NCBI GenBank assembly: GCA_964537965.1
Contig: CAZIDB010000268.1
Span: 1-6,008, forward strand
DNA length: 6,008 nucleotides
Direction of reading: 5' to 3'
Origin: SURF-24 sp964537965
Lineage (GTDB): Bacteria; Bacteroidota; Ignavibacteria; Ignavibacteriales; SURF-24
The position numbers and the translations under genes were made by a program. The number at the start of each line of letters is the position of its first letter. Position 1 is the first letter of the stretch. Positions 1-6,008 of the stretch are shown here, in pieces. A model generated the notes under the pieces. The model saw only the letters and a list, made by a program, of their open reading frames with translations. It was not told the DNA's origin and did no database searches.

Positions 1-967
1 AAGATGGTGACCGGGTTGCGGCGATTATTCAATCCTGGCACAAACACAAAGAGTATTCCCTGATCTTGGTATTCCAAAGGAAAAAATTGTTTGGATATCA
101 GGAATAGGCTGTTCAAGTCGTTTTCCTTATTATATGAGCACTTATGGATTTCATAGCATTCACGGTAGAGCAGCAGCAATTGCGTCGGGTGTAAAGATCG
201 CAAATCCCGACTTATCTGTTTGGGTAGCAACCGGAGACGGTGATATGCTAAGTATCGGAGGGAATCACTTTATACATACTTGCAGAAAAAATATCGATTT
301 GAAAATTCTTCTCTTTAACAACAGAATTTATGGTTTAACAAAAGGACAGTATTCTCCAACTTCCGAAAAGGGAAAAGTTACCAAGAGTACACCTTTTGGA
401 AGCATCGACTATCCTTTTAACCCGGTTACACTTGCATTAGGTGCCGAATGCAGCTTTGTTGCAAGATCTTTGGACAGGGATCCAAAACATCTTCAATCCA
501 TGATAAAAAGAGCCGCCGAGCATAAAGGTACAGCTTTCATTGAAATCTATCAGAACTGCAATATCTTTAATGATGGTGCTTTTGAACTGCTAACCGAGAA
601 AGATACTAAAGATGATCATGTATTAGTACTTGAACATGGCAAACCAATGGTATTCGGAAAAGCAAAGGATAAAGGAATCATAATTGATGGTACAACTCCA
701 AAAGTTGTTTCAATAACCGAGGGAAAATATTCCGTCAATGATTTGTTAGTACATAACGAGTTTGACGAGAGTGTTGTTTTAGCCTACCTGCTTGGGCAAA
801 TGAGTAATGATCCAAAGTATCCAACTCCGATTGGTGTATTCAGACAAATACAAAAACCAACTTATGATGCTGAAGTGAACAAACAGATTGATATGATTAA
901 ACAGAAGAAAGGTGAAGGTGACCTGCAGAAGTTATTGTTCAGCGGTAATACCTGGGGTGTTAGCTGA
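1..967 (+). CDS. korB: 2-oxoacid:ferredoxin oxidoreductase, beta (TPP-binding) subunit; 5' partial, with in-frame TGA at 8-10
   Basis: This is the thiamine-diphosphate and [4Fe-4S] subunit of a cytoplasmic enzyme that converts a 2-oxoacid (probably 2-oxoglutarate) plus CoA to acyl-CoA and CO2, reducing ferredoxin, or the reverse in reductive carbon fixation. The frame reads R-W-(TGA)-P-G-C-G-D from position 2, then GIGCSSRFPYY, the STYGFHSIHGRA segment, the TPP/Mg motif GDGD (233-244) and downstream NNRIYGLTKGQYSPTS, YQNCNIFNDGAF, and a family-typical end LLFSGNTWGVS before TGA at 965-967. Cluster cysteines are visible at 17-19, 110-112 and 557-559; the fourth position is the TGA at 8-10. With that codon numbered 12, the others fall at 15, 46 and 195, close to the 12/15/46/197 set I recall for characterised archaeal homologues. 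The first ATG after the TGA (134) lies inside the conserved domain, has no ribosome binding site and would drop three of four ligands, so I reject it as the natural start. The true start and the alpha subunit gene (korA) should lie to the left. Substrate preference is inferred. Confidence 0.88.
7..41 (+). promoter_or_regulatory. Stem-loop beginning at the in-frame TGA; weak candidate bacterial SECIS element
   Basis: The RNA can fold with GUG (7-9) pairing CAC (39-41), A10 bulged, CCGGG (11-15) pairing CCUGG (34-38) through one G-U pair, U33 bulged, and UUG (16-18) pairing CAA (30-32), closing an 11-base loop (19-29) that has G at its second and third positions. Bacterial SECIS hairpins sit in the coding region just after the UGA, may include it in the lower stem, and carry a G near the start of the apical loop. 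Against this, the loop starts only 8 bases after the UGA, closer than in the Escherichia coli fdhF element, and the bulged U is on the 3' side. The same bases encode a conserved motif, so the fold may be accidental. Confidence 0.25.
8..10 (+). other. In-frame TGA replacing the first cluster cysteine of the WCPGCGD motif; possible selenocysteine codon
   Basis: The codons run aga tgg TGA ccg ggt tgc ggc gat, that is R-W-*-P-G-C-G-D. The family motif at this place is W-C-P-G-C-G-D, so the TGA stands exactly where a Cys codon (TGC or TGT, one base away) is expected. Conserved residues R-W before it show that the frame is coding on both sides, so this is not an upstream leader. The gene's own terminal codon at 965-967 is also TGA and sits at the family C-terminus, so TGA is not a sense codon throughout. 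Selenocysteine insertion, a recent nonsense mutation and a base-call error all fit. Seeing the TGA is certain; the recoding is not. Confidence 0.4.
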
Positions 968-1001
968 AACTGTGATTTAGTTGGGATTTTTTTTATAATT
1001 C

Positions 1002-1033
1002 AAGGTGAAGAATTTATTTTTTCACCTTTTTTT
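1002..1033 (+). terminator. Intrinsic terminator after the oxidoreductase beta gene
   Basis: AAGGTGAA (1002-1009) is the exact inverse complement of TTCACCTT (1021-1028). The stem can extend inward by G1010-U1020, A1011-U1019 and A1012-U1018, leaving a 5-base loop, to give 11 pairs. A run of seven T (1027-1033) follows. It lies 34 bases past the stop of the korB-like gene and points the same way, so it separates that gene from the nrnA unit. An earlier run of eight T at 987-994 has only a poor 4-pair hairpin before it. Confidence 0.8.
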
Positions 1034-1070
1034 ATGTTAATTTTTTGAAAATATTTCTTAAATGTAAATC

Positions 1071-1074
1071 AGGG
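1071..1074 (+). promoter_or_regulatory. Ribosome binding site supporting the TTG start of the nrnA-like gene
   Basis: AGGG lies 6 bases before the TTG at 1081. An in-frame stop (TAA, 1075-1077) sits just upstream, so translation cannot begin earlier. The next in-frame ATG (codon 37) would remove the first catalytic motif. Together these fix the TTG as the start. Confidence 0.6.
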
Positions 1075-1080
1075 TAAAGT

Positions 1081-2076
1081 TTGACTATAGATTTTTCATT
1101 ACTTGAAAAAATACTGAAGGAGAATAATTCCTTTCTGATTACGACACATGTTAATCCCGATGCCGATGCAATTGGATCTGAGATTGCTATGTATGAAATT
1201 TTAAAAACACTTGGTAAGAAAGTCAGGATTGTAAATTATAGTGCTACTCCGTATTACCTGATGTTTCTTGATCCTGAAATGCTTATTGAGAAATTTGAAG
1301 AATCAAAGCATTCTGAGGCTTTAAATGAATCTGATGTTATAATTGTTGTCGATTTAAATAACCCTAAGCGGCTTGTTAAGATGGAAAAAAATCTTCTTGC
1401 AAGTAAAAGTATAAAGATATGTCTGGATCATCATCAGAACGCTGAAGATTTTGTTGATTATATGTTTAGTGATGTTTCTTATTCTGCAACCTGTCATGTT
1501 ATAGCAGATTTTATTGAAAAGACACGAATTACTGAAATCACACACGAGATTGCTGTTCCGGTTTACGCAGGTATAATGACTGACCTTGGTTCGTTCAGGT
1601 TTGAAAAAACAACTGCCGAAGTACATAGGTTGATTGCAAAACTGTTAGATGCCGGGGCTAATCCGGTTGAAATTTATAATGAAATTTACGATCAGAATAA
1701 TTATAGCAAATTAAAATTACTTGGAGAAAGTCTTTCCAATATACAGTTCAATAAAAATTATGAAATTGCTTTTATGGTAATACACAGAGATACGATTCAA
1801 AGATTTGGTGCAGATGAATCTGAGGTTGACGGATTTGTGAATTACTGTTTATCAATTAAAGGTGTTAAAATAGGGCTGTTATTTTTTGAATTGCACGATG
1901 GCGTAAAAATTTCTTTCAGGTCAAAAAATAATATTAAGGTTAATTTGCTTGCAGAAGAATTTGGCGGAGGCGGACATCAGAGTGCGGCAGGTACACGTTT
2001 GTTTAATACAAAACTTGATGATATTATTAATAAAGTAATTTCTGCTGCAGAAGAATATTTAACAACTTCCAATTAG
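1081..2076 (+). CDS. nrnA: DHH-family bifunctional oligoribonuclease / pAp phosphatase (NrnA-like)
   Basis: This is a cytoplasmic manganese-dependent phosphoesterase. Family members degrade 2-5 nucleotide RNA ends left by other RNases and remove the 3' phosphate from pAp, a by-product of sulfate assimilation and carrier-protein modification. The 331-residue length is normal. DHH domain motifs appear in order: THVNPDADAIGS (H23, D27, D29), VVDLNNP (D91), LDHH (D116-H117-H118) and GIMTDLGSFRF (D168). The C-terminal DHHA1 substrate-binding domain carries GGGGHQSAAG at residues 295-304. All expected metal ligands are present, so the enzyme should be active. The start is TTG, backed by an AGGG site and an upstream stop. 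The preceding terminator suggests its own promoter in 1034-1070, but I see no convincing promoter boxes there. The next gene begins 5 bases after the stop, implying co-transcription. A role limited to pAp or to short RNA cannot be told from sequence. Confidence 0.93.
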   Translation: MTIDFSLLEKILKENNSFLITTHVNPDADAIGSEIAMYEILKTLGKKVRIVNYSATPYYLMFLDPEMLIEKFEESKHSEALNESDVIIVVDLNNPKRLVKMEKNLLASKSIKICLDHHQNAEDFVDYMFSDVSYSATCHVIADFIEKTRITEITHEIAVPVYAGIMTDLGSFRFEKTTAEVHRLIAKLLDAGANPVEIYNEIYDQNNYSKLKLLGESLSNIQFNKNYEIAFMVIHRDTIQRFGADESEVDGFVNYCLSIKGVKIGLLFFELHDGVKISFRSKNNIKVNLLAEEFGGGGHQSAAGTRLFNTKLDDIINKVISAAEEYLTTSN

Positions 2077-2081
2077 AAATT

Positions 2082-2996
2082 ATGGATATAGAAAAAATAT
2101 ATATTAAAATAAAACACTTCCAAAAGGAATCGGTTAAAAAACTTCTCAATTCAATTAAGGAATTAAAACCTGACGCAATCCAGTCTCCTTTACGTTTTGA
2201 AGATCTCGGCGAAGATCTTATTATTTCATTCCAGGCAGATAAAAATGATTCAAAATATATTGCAGGAAAACTGGAAGATATTGGTGTAAGCATTATTGAT
2301 TTAAAAGAAAAATTAAATGCAAATGCTTCGAAACCTGTAATTTCAAAATCCTCTCCCACGTTTGCCCCATTGATAAAAAAAGATACCATTGACCAGAGCA
2401 AAGGTTTAACAGGGGAATCTAAAAGATTTGATGAATTGGTTGAAAACGGTAATTATATTGAGTTATATAAAATATCAAGAAATATTACACTTGGATTAAG
2501 CGTTCAGCAGGCAGCTAAAGCTCGATTCAGACCTGCAGTTGATAATGCCATTGAACTTGCTTACCAGAAAGGATTGAAAAATAAATTAGATTTCCGGAAC
2601 AACCTAAAAAGACTAACGGATATAGCTTCAGATAAAATTCTGAAAGCTAATAATATGATTGATGAATTAAGAAGAGCCGGAATTTGCGCAATAGATATTT
2701 GTACATACAGAAAAGATGATTACGATGAATTGATAGGAATTGCAAACAACACACGCTTATTAAATGTTATAAATCTTAAAGCAGTAGTTAAGTTTTCTGA
2801 TCTTGTTATGGGAGACAGGGAATTTCATAAAGAAGAAATAGAAACAGCGGTTAAGAAATTAAACACACGGTGGTTATATAGTGCACATCTTAGCAGTGCA
2901 AAAGATCTAACCCCCGGTGAGTTGGGCAAGTATGAAAGGTTTATAAACTTTATTATTCATACAAGGAAATCAGAAGAAAACGAAAAGTATGTTTAA
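2082..2996 (+). CDS. Conserved-looking hypothetical protein, 304 residues, paired with the nrnA-like gene
   Basis: I do not recognise this protein. No signal peptide or membrane segment is visible, so it is probably cytoplasmic. Residues 1-78 alternate strand-like and helix-like stretches (for example DLIISFQA followed by SKYIAGKLEDIGVSIIDLKEKL), which could be a small alpha/beta domain. Residues about 80-108 form a Ser/Lys/Pro-rich linker. Residues about 110-300 look almost wholly helical, with a helical-hairpin start (FDELVENGNYIELYKIS) and many regularly spaced hydrophobics, suggesting an alpha-solenoid or scaffold rather than an enzyme; no catalytic motif stands out. Only two cysteines are present, in GICAIDICTY. 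The ATG at 2082 follows the nrnA stop by 5 bases and has no clear Shine-Dalgarno, so translation may be coupled. Base composition and style match the neighbours. Any link to RNA turnover rests only on position. Confidence 0.8.
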   Translation: MDIEKIYIKIKHFQKESVKKLLNSIKELKPDAIQSPLRFEDLGEDLIISFQADKNDSKYIAGKLEDIGVSIIDLKEKLNANASKPVISKSSPTFAPLIKKDTIDQSKGLTGESKRFDELVENGNYIELYKISRNITLGLSVQQAAKARFRPAVDNAIELAYQKGLKNKLDFRNNLKRLTDIASDKILKANNMIDELRRAGICAIDICTYRKDDYDELIGIANNTRLLNVINLKAVVKFSDLVMGDREFHKEEIETAVKKLNTRWLYSAHLSSAKDLTPGELGKYERFINFIIHTRKSEENEKYV

Positions 2997-3024
2997 CAGC
3001 TTAATAACCAGGGAATAACAATTT

Positions 3025-3702
3025 TTAATTGATTAAACCATCTTTTATTTCAAGCACTTTATCTGCTACCCGCATCAGTTCCGGGTTATGAGTAACAATA
3101 ATGAGAGTTTTGTCAAACTTATCTCTTAACTCAATAAATAAATTTGTCAGGATGTTGCTGTTAACAGAATCAAGGTTACCTGTCGGCTCATCTGCAAAAA
3201 TTATATCCGGTTGATTAATCAATGCTCTTGCTACAGCAACTCTTTGCTGCTCACCTCCGGATAACTCGGCAGGTTTATGTGAAATTCTATCTTCTAATCC
3301 AATTGATTTAAGTATCTCTGTTGCTTTTGAAATTGATTCTTTAAATGGCAGCCCTGCTATCATTAAAGGGATAGCAACATTTTCTTCAGCAGAAAATTCC
3401 GGCAGAAGATGATGAAACTGAAACACAAATCCAATATGTTTGTTCCTGAATGTTGACGATTGTTTTTCATTAAGCTTAAAAATTTCATTTTCGTTTATAA
3501 CCACTTTACCTTCATCTGGTAAATCTAACCCGCTTAAAATATGCAACAATGTGCTTTTACCTGCGCCGGATGCGCCGACGATTACTGTAATTTTTTTTCG
3601 CTCAATCTCAAGTGAAATTCCTTTCAGAACATTCAGCTTCTTATTCTGCACGCTCTGGTAAGACTTAACAATATTTTTTGCAGTTAAAATAATTTCACTC
3701 AT
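3025..3702 (-). CDS. lolD: Lipoprotein-releasing ABC transporter, ATP-binding subunit (LolD-type)
   Basis: This is the cytoplasmic ATPase of an inner-membrane complex that releases lipoproteins for transfer to the outer membrane. The 225-residue protein has every ABC motif: aromatic Y15 (A-loop), Walker A GASGAGKST (43-51), Q-loop Q95 in FVFQ, signature LSGGEQQR (147-154), Walker B IIFADE (167-172) with catalytic E172, D-loop NLD (176-178) and H-loop H205 in VTHN. The stretch FQFHHLLPEFSAEENV is typical of LolD and its close relatives. Domain motifs alone do not separate LolD from MacB-type or FtsE-type ATPases; the call rests on the two LolC/E-type permeases just upstream. AGGAAAG on the - strand (3707-3713) is a good ribosome binding site. 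The gene starts 45 bases after the preceding permease and is the last visible gene of the operon; it converges on the hypothetical gene with 28 bases between stops and no clear terminator. Confidence 0.9.
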   Translation of the reverse strand: MSEIILTAKNIVKSYQSVQNKKLNVLKGISLEIERKKITVIVGASGAGKSTLLHILSGLDLPDEGKVVINENEIFKLNEKQSSTFRNKHIGFVFQFHHLLPEFSAEENVAIPLMIAGLPFKESISKATEILKSIGLEDRISHKPAELSGGEQQRVAVARALINQPDIIFADEPTGNLDSVNSNILTNLFIELRDKFDKTLIIVTHNPELMRVADKVLEIKDGLIN

Positions 3703-3706
3703 ATTG

Positions 3707-3713
3707 CTTTCCT
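3707..3713 (-). promoter_or_regulatory. Ribosome binding site of the lolD-like gene
   Basis: On the - strand this reads AGGAAAG. Its AGGA core is 7 bases before the ATG at 3702, a normal distance. It allows independent initiation on lolD despite the 45-base gap after the permease gene. Confidence 0.65.
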
Positions 3714-3747
3714 GTTAGTATAGGAAAAATTAAAAAAGTACATAGGT

Positions 3748-4968
3748 TTATTCCCATTTTATCGCATCCAGTATTTTAATTTTTAACGCGCGCGAGGCCG
3801 GGTACAAGGAAGCAATTGCCGAAAGCAAAAAGGACATACCTGCAACAGCAATAAAATCGGAAATTCTTAATTCCATCGGCAAGGCATCAATAATGTATCT
3901 TGTCGGGTCAAGCGGATAGATTTTAAAATTAAGTTGAATAAGTACAACGGCAAGTCCAAGTAAAGCTCCGGTAATGGTTCCAATAAAGCCAACAAGCATA
4001 CCTTCAAACATGAAAATCCTTACAATTGATTTTTCTTTTATTCCCATTGAACGGAGAATCCCAATATCTTTTTTCTTTTCTATAACAGACATGGTCAGTG
4101 AACCAAGCACATTAAATGTTGCTACTGCTATAATGAGACTAAGGATTATGTAAGCAGCCCATCGTTCTATAAGCATCATACTGTATAAGTCCTTGTGCAA
4201 ATCGAACCAACTTTGAACACTATAATCTTTGCCCAATACAGATTTGAATTCATCTCTTAGTCTATTGGATTCCTCCATGTTTTTTAGTCTTACTTCATAA
4301 CCTAAAATCTTACCTTTTGCCGCCAGAAGATTCTGTGCGGATCTAAGTGAAGTAAAAACATAATTGAAGTCGTAGTCATTATTATTCGATTCAAAAATTC
4401 CGCGAACAACATATTTCCTGGTAACCGGCATTGAATACATTAACACGGATTTATAAACGTTGTTAAATGAGGTAATTGTTATCGTATCACCTATAAGGCT
4501 TTGGAGTTTTGTTGCAAGGTTCAAACCAATGATAATATCATTATCATCCTTCAAAATATATTTCCCATATTTCAAACTTGACTTAACTCCCCAGACATCT
4601 TTATCCGTTTTATAATCAAAGCCTTTTAAATCAAATACACTCAGGATGTTTTCCTTTTTAACAATTGCCTTGCCTTCTGTAAAAGCATAAAAGTCTAAAA
4701 CTTTATTATTCCTTTCTAATAAGGATTTTATTGAATCCATTTGCAGGCGAGGATTTTCTGCTATTGATGTTATACGAAGATGCGGATCAAAATTAATAAG
4801 TATTGAAGAGACAAGACTACTGAATCCGTTAAAAACTGATAATACGATGATAAGAGCCGCAACGCCAATCGAAATTCCTATTGTTGAAATGAAAGAAATA
4901 ATTGAAATAAAGTGCAGCTTGTGCTTTGTCCGTAAATATCTTTTCGCAATAAAGAATTCGATATTCAT
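3748..4968 (-). CDS. Lipoprotein-releasing ABC transporter permease (LolC/LolE family), second of two
   Basis: This is an inner-membrane permease that takes lipoproteins from the membrane's outer leaflet and passes them to a periplasmic carrier, powered by the adjacent ATPase. Its 406 residues follow the LolC/E plan: a basic start (FFIAKRYLRTKHK), TM1 at about 20-45, a large periplasmic domain (about 50-265), TM2 at about 272-297, a cytoplasmic loop with the ATPase-contacting segment EKKKDIGILRSMGIKEKSI (298-316), TM3 at about 320-346 and TM4 at about 371-390, ending PASRALKIKILDAIKWE. The FISIISFISTIGISIGVAAL segment of TM1 is a strong family mark and favours LolC/E over MacB or FtsX. Its ATG shares one base with the upstream permease's TAA (TAATG), with GAGG 8 bases before it, so the two are translationally coupled. 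Whether it plays the LolC-like or LolE-like role cannot be told here, so no symbol is given. Confidence 0.9.
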   Translation of the reverse strand: MNIEFFIAKRYLRTKHKLHFISIISFISTIGISIGVAALIIVLSVFNGFSSLVSSILINFDPHLRITSIAENPRLQMDSIKSLLERNNKVLDFYAFTEGKAIVKKENILSVFDLKGFDYKTDKDVWGVKSSLKYGKYILKDDNDIIIGLNLATKLQSLIGDTITITSFNNVYKSVLMYSMPVTRKYVVRGIFESNNNDYDFNYVFTSLRSAQNLLAAKGKILGYEVRLKNMEESNRLRDEFKSVLGKDYSVQSWFDLHKDLYSMMLIERWAAYIILSLIIAVATFNVLGSLTMSVIEKKKDIGILRSMGIKEKSIVRIFMFEGMLVGFIGTITGALLGLAVVLIQLNFKIYPLDPTRYIIDALPMELRISDFIAVAGMSFLLSAIASLYPASRALKIKILDAIKWE

Positions 4969-6008
4969 TAGTCGAACCTCAATGCTGCTATTGGAGTAAT
5001 TCTGGAAGCGATATAGCCGGGTATAAGAGCGGTAATAGTACTGATTAATAATGTACCTGCCGATACAATAACATAATACGTCCAGTCAATTAACACAGGA
5101 GCCTGAGACATAAAGTAAACTGTTTCCGGAATAGTAATAATGTTAAACTCAACCTGCAGTTTGCTTAGTATAAACGCAAGAATATTACCAAGTAAAATTC
5201 CAATTGTTGATAAATAAAATCCTTGCATTAAAAAAATTCTAAGTATTGTCTTGCGTCTAGTACCAAGAGATTTTAAAATTCCTATTGCATTAGAACGTTC
5301 CAGGACAAACATCAGAATAGTTCCAACTATATTGAAAACGGCTACAACAACAATCAGGATAAGTGCAATAGGAATCAATCTTTTTTGCAAGTCAATCCAA
5401 GTAAAAATATTCTGATAAACTTCATAGATCGTACGTACGTAATATGGGTAACCAAGGTAATCACTTAAATTTTTTGCAAGGCTGTCAATCTTAGTTAAGG
5501 AGTTCAGTTTAATTTCATATCCATTCACACCGGAGCCCATTCCAAATATTTCCTGCGCCGATTTAAGATTTATATATGCAAATTTATCATCATACTCAGA
5601 CATTCCGCTTTCAAAAATTCCAGTGATATAAAAGTCTTTAATTCCGGGTGGATTTTCTATACTTGGAACAGAATGATTCTTTAAGGTAAATAAGGTAACT
5701 TTTTCGTTTATGTTTACTCTTAATTCTTCTGCTAATTTTCTTCCGATTAATATTGGCGGATATTCTGTTTTATATTCTAAATCATATCTGCCTTTGATGA
5801 TGTATTTGGTAAGATTTGAAACATCATACTCCGGACTGATTCCTTTAACATAAAGTCCGTCAGTATATTTTTTAGATTTAATTATTGCCAGGTCTGCGGC
5901 AAAAGGGGAGACACCAACGGCAAATGGTTTCAAGTGATTAAGAATAGCAGGTCTTACAACTTTATAATCCGGAAGACTTTTATTGCTGAAGGAATTAATG
6001 TGTAAATG
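4968..6008 (-). CDS. Lipoprotein-releasing ABC transporter permease (LolC/LolE family), first of two; 5' partial
   Basis: The frame stays open to the window edge: 25 codons upstream of a TTG at 5933 still read as family sequence (HLHINSFSNKSLPDYKVV leading into the LKPFAVGVSPF segment). The TTG is therefore internal and the gene continues outside. About 346 residues are seen; from the roughly 400 of its neighbour, some 60 are missing, including TM1. Visible parts are most of the periplasmic domain, then TM2 (LIPIALILIVVVAVFNIVGT), the coupling loop ERSNAIGILKSLGTRRKTI, TM3 (GFYLSTIGILLGNILAFIL) and TM4 (VIVSAGTLLISTITALIPG), ending ASRITPIAALRFD. It resembles its neighbour in plan but is clearly diverged, pointing to an old duplication and a heterodimeric transporter. 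The stop overlaps the next gene's start by one base. Promoter and start lie off the window. Confidence 0.9.
   Translation of the reverse strand, partial: HLHINSFSNKSLPDYKVVRPAILNHLKPFAVGVSPFAADLAIIKSKKYTDGLYVKGISPEYDVSNLTKYIIKGRYDLEYKTEYPPILIGRKLAEELRVNINEKVTLFTLKNHSVPSIENPPGIKDFYITGIFESGMSEYDDKFAYINLKSAQEIFGMGSGVNGYEIKLNSLTKIDSLAKNLSDYLGYPYYVRTIYEVYQNIFTWIDLQKRLIPIALILIVVVAVFNIVGTILMFVLERSNAIGILKSLGTRRKTILRIFLMQGFYLSTIGILLGNILAFILSKLQVEFNIITIPETVYFMSQAPVLIDWTYYVIVSAGTLLISTITALIPGYIASRITPIAALRFD
4977..4980 (-). promoter_or_regulatory. Ribosome binding site of the second permease, inside the first permease gene
   Basis: On the - strand GAGG lies 8 bases before the ATG at 4968, within the last codons of the upstream gene, whose TAA shares the A of that ATG. 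This arrangement lets terminating ribosomes restart and keeps the two permeases near equal amounts. Confidence 0.6.

Noticed and set aside
134..967. Reading the oxidoreductase gene as starting at the ATG at 134.
   Set aside because: The conserved family sequence continues upstream to the window edge through the TGA. The ATG has no ribosome binding site, and the shorter protein would lack three of four cluster ligand positions.
8..967. Genome-wide reassignment of TGA to an amino acid.
   Set aside because: The same gene ends at a TGA (965-967) exactly at the family C-terminus, and no other gene here contains an in-frame TGA.
1034..1070. Promoter for the nrnA unit, for example TTGAAA at 1045-1050.
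   Set aside because: A promoter is expected here after the terminator, but no -10-like or Bacteroidota-type TAnnTTTG box lies at a proper distance.
1354..1626. Minus-strand open frame of about 90 codons inside the nrnA-like gene.
   Set aside because: It lies opposite a gene whose catalytic motifs are all intact, has unnatural composition and no ribosome binding site.
2027..2401. Minus-strand open frame of about 124 codons across the nrnA/hypothetical junction.
   Set aside because: It is opposite two well-supported co-directional genes and resembles no protein I know; it is a shadow of AT-rich coding sequence.
3024..3037. AT-only inverted repeat TTTAAT-TG-ATTAAA between the convergent genes, as a two-way terminator.
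   Set aside because: Its loop is only two bases, its arms have no G-C pair, and it overlaps the lolD stop codon; it is too weak to call.
3440..3661. Plus-strand open frame of about 73 codons opposite the LolD-like gene.
   Set aside because: It covers the Walker A and Q-loop region of the LolD-like protein on the other strand and has no independent support.
5931..5933. TTG as the start of the first permease.
   Set aside because: The upstream 25 codons remain open and read as LolC/E family sequence, and TM1 would be missing; the gene is simply cut by the window.

Overview
The window is AT-rich (roughly one third G+C by eye), tightly packed bacterial chromosomal DNA. Gene content and protein style suggest a Gram-negative of the Bacteroidota/Chlorobiota/Ignavibacteriota type: a two-subunit-style 2-oxoacid:ferredoxin oxidoreductase, an NrnA-type DHH phosphoesterase and a Lol-type lipoprotein-release ABC transporter. 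The lineage is inferred from protein resemblance only. There are no mobile elements, tRNAs, rRNAs or CRISPR arrays.

Layout. Positions 1-967 (+) hold the 3' and central part of a 2-oxoacid:ferredoxin oxidoreductase beta subunit (KorB-like), followed by a good intrinsic terminator at about 1002-1033. Next comes a probable two-gene unit on the + strand: an nrnA-like nanoRNase/pAp phosphatase (1081-2076, TTG start), then, after only 5 bases, a 304-residue protein of unknown function (2082-2996). Converging on it from the - strand is a lipoprotein-release operon, transcribed right to left: a LolC/E-type permease cut by the window edge (6008-4968), a second LolC/E-type permease overlapping it by one base (4968-3748), and a LolD-type ATPase (3702-3025). 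The two permeases and the ATPase would form an inner-membrane complex that extracts lipoproteins and hands them to a periplasmic carrier.

The most notable observation is at the left edge. The conserved frame of the oxidoreductase beta subunit runs through an in-frame TGA at 8-10, exactly where the family has the first cysteine of its W-C-P-G-C-G-D iron-sulfur motif. The reading frame is intact on both sides, and the other three cluster cysteines are present at the expected spacings. A hairpin (7-41) begins at the TGA itself. The choices are selenocysteine recoding, a fresh nonsense mutation, or a sequence error. The sequence alone cannot decide, but it is a concrete testable candidate. The rest of the window looks like ordinary core genome, apart from the unrecognised partner of nrnA.
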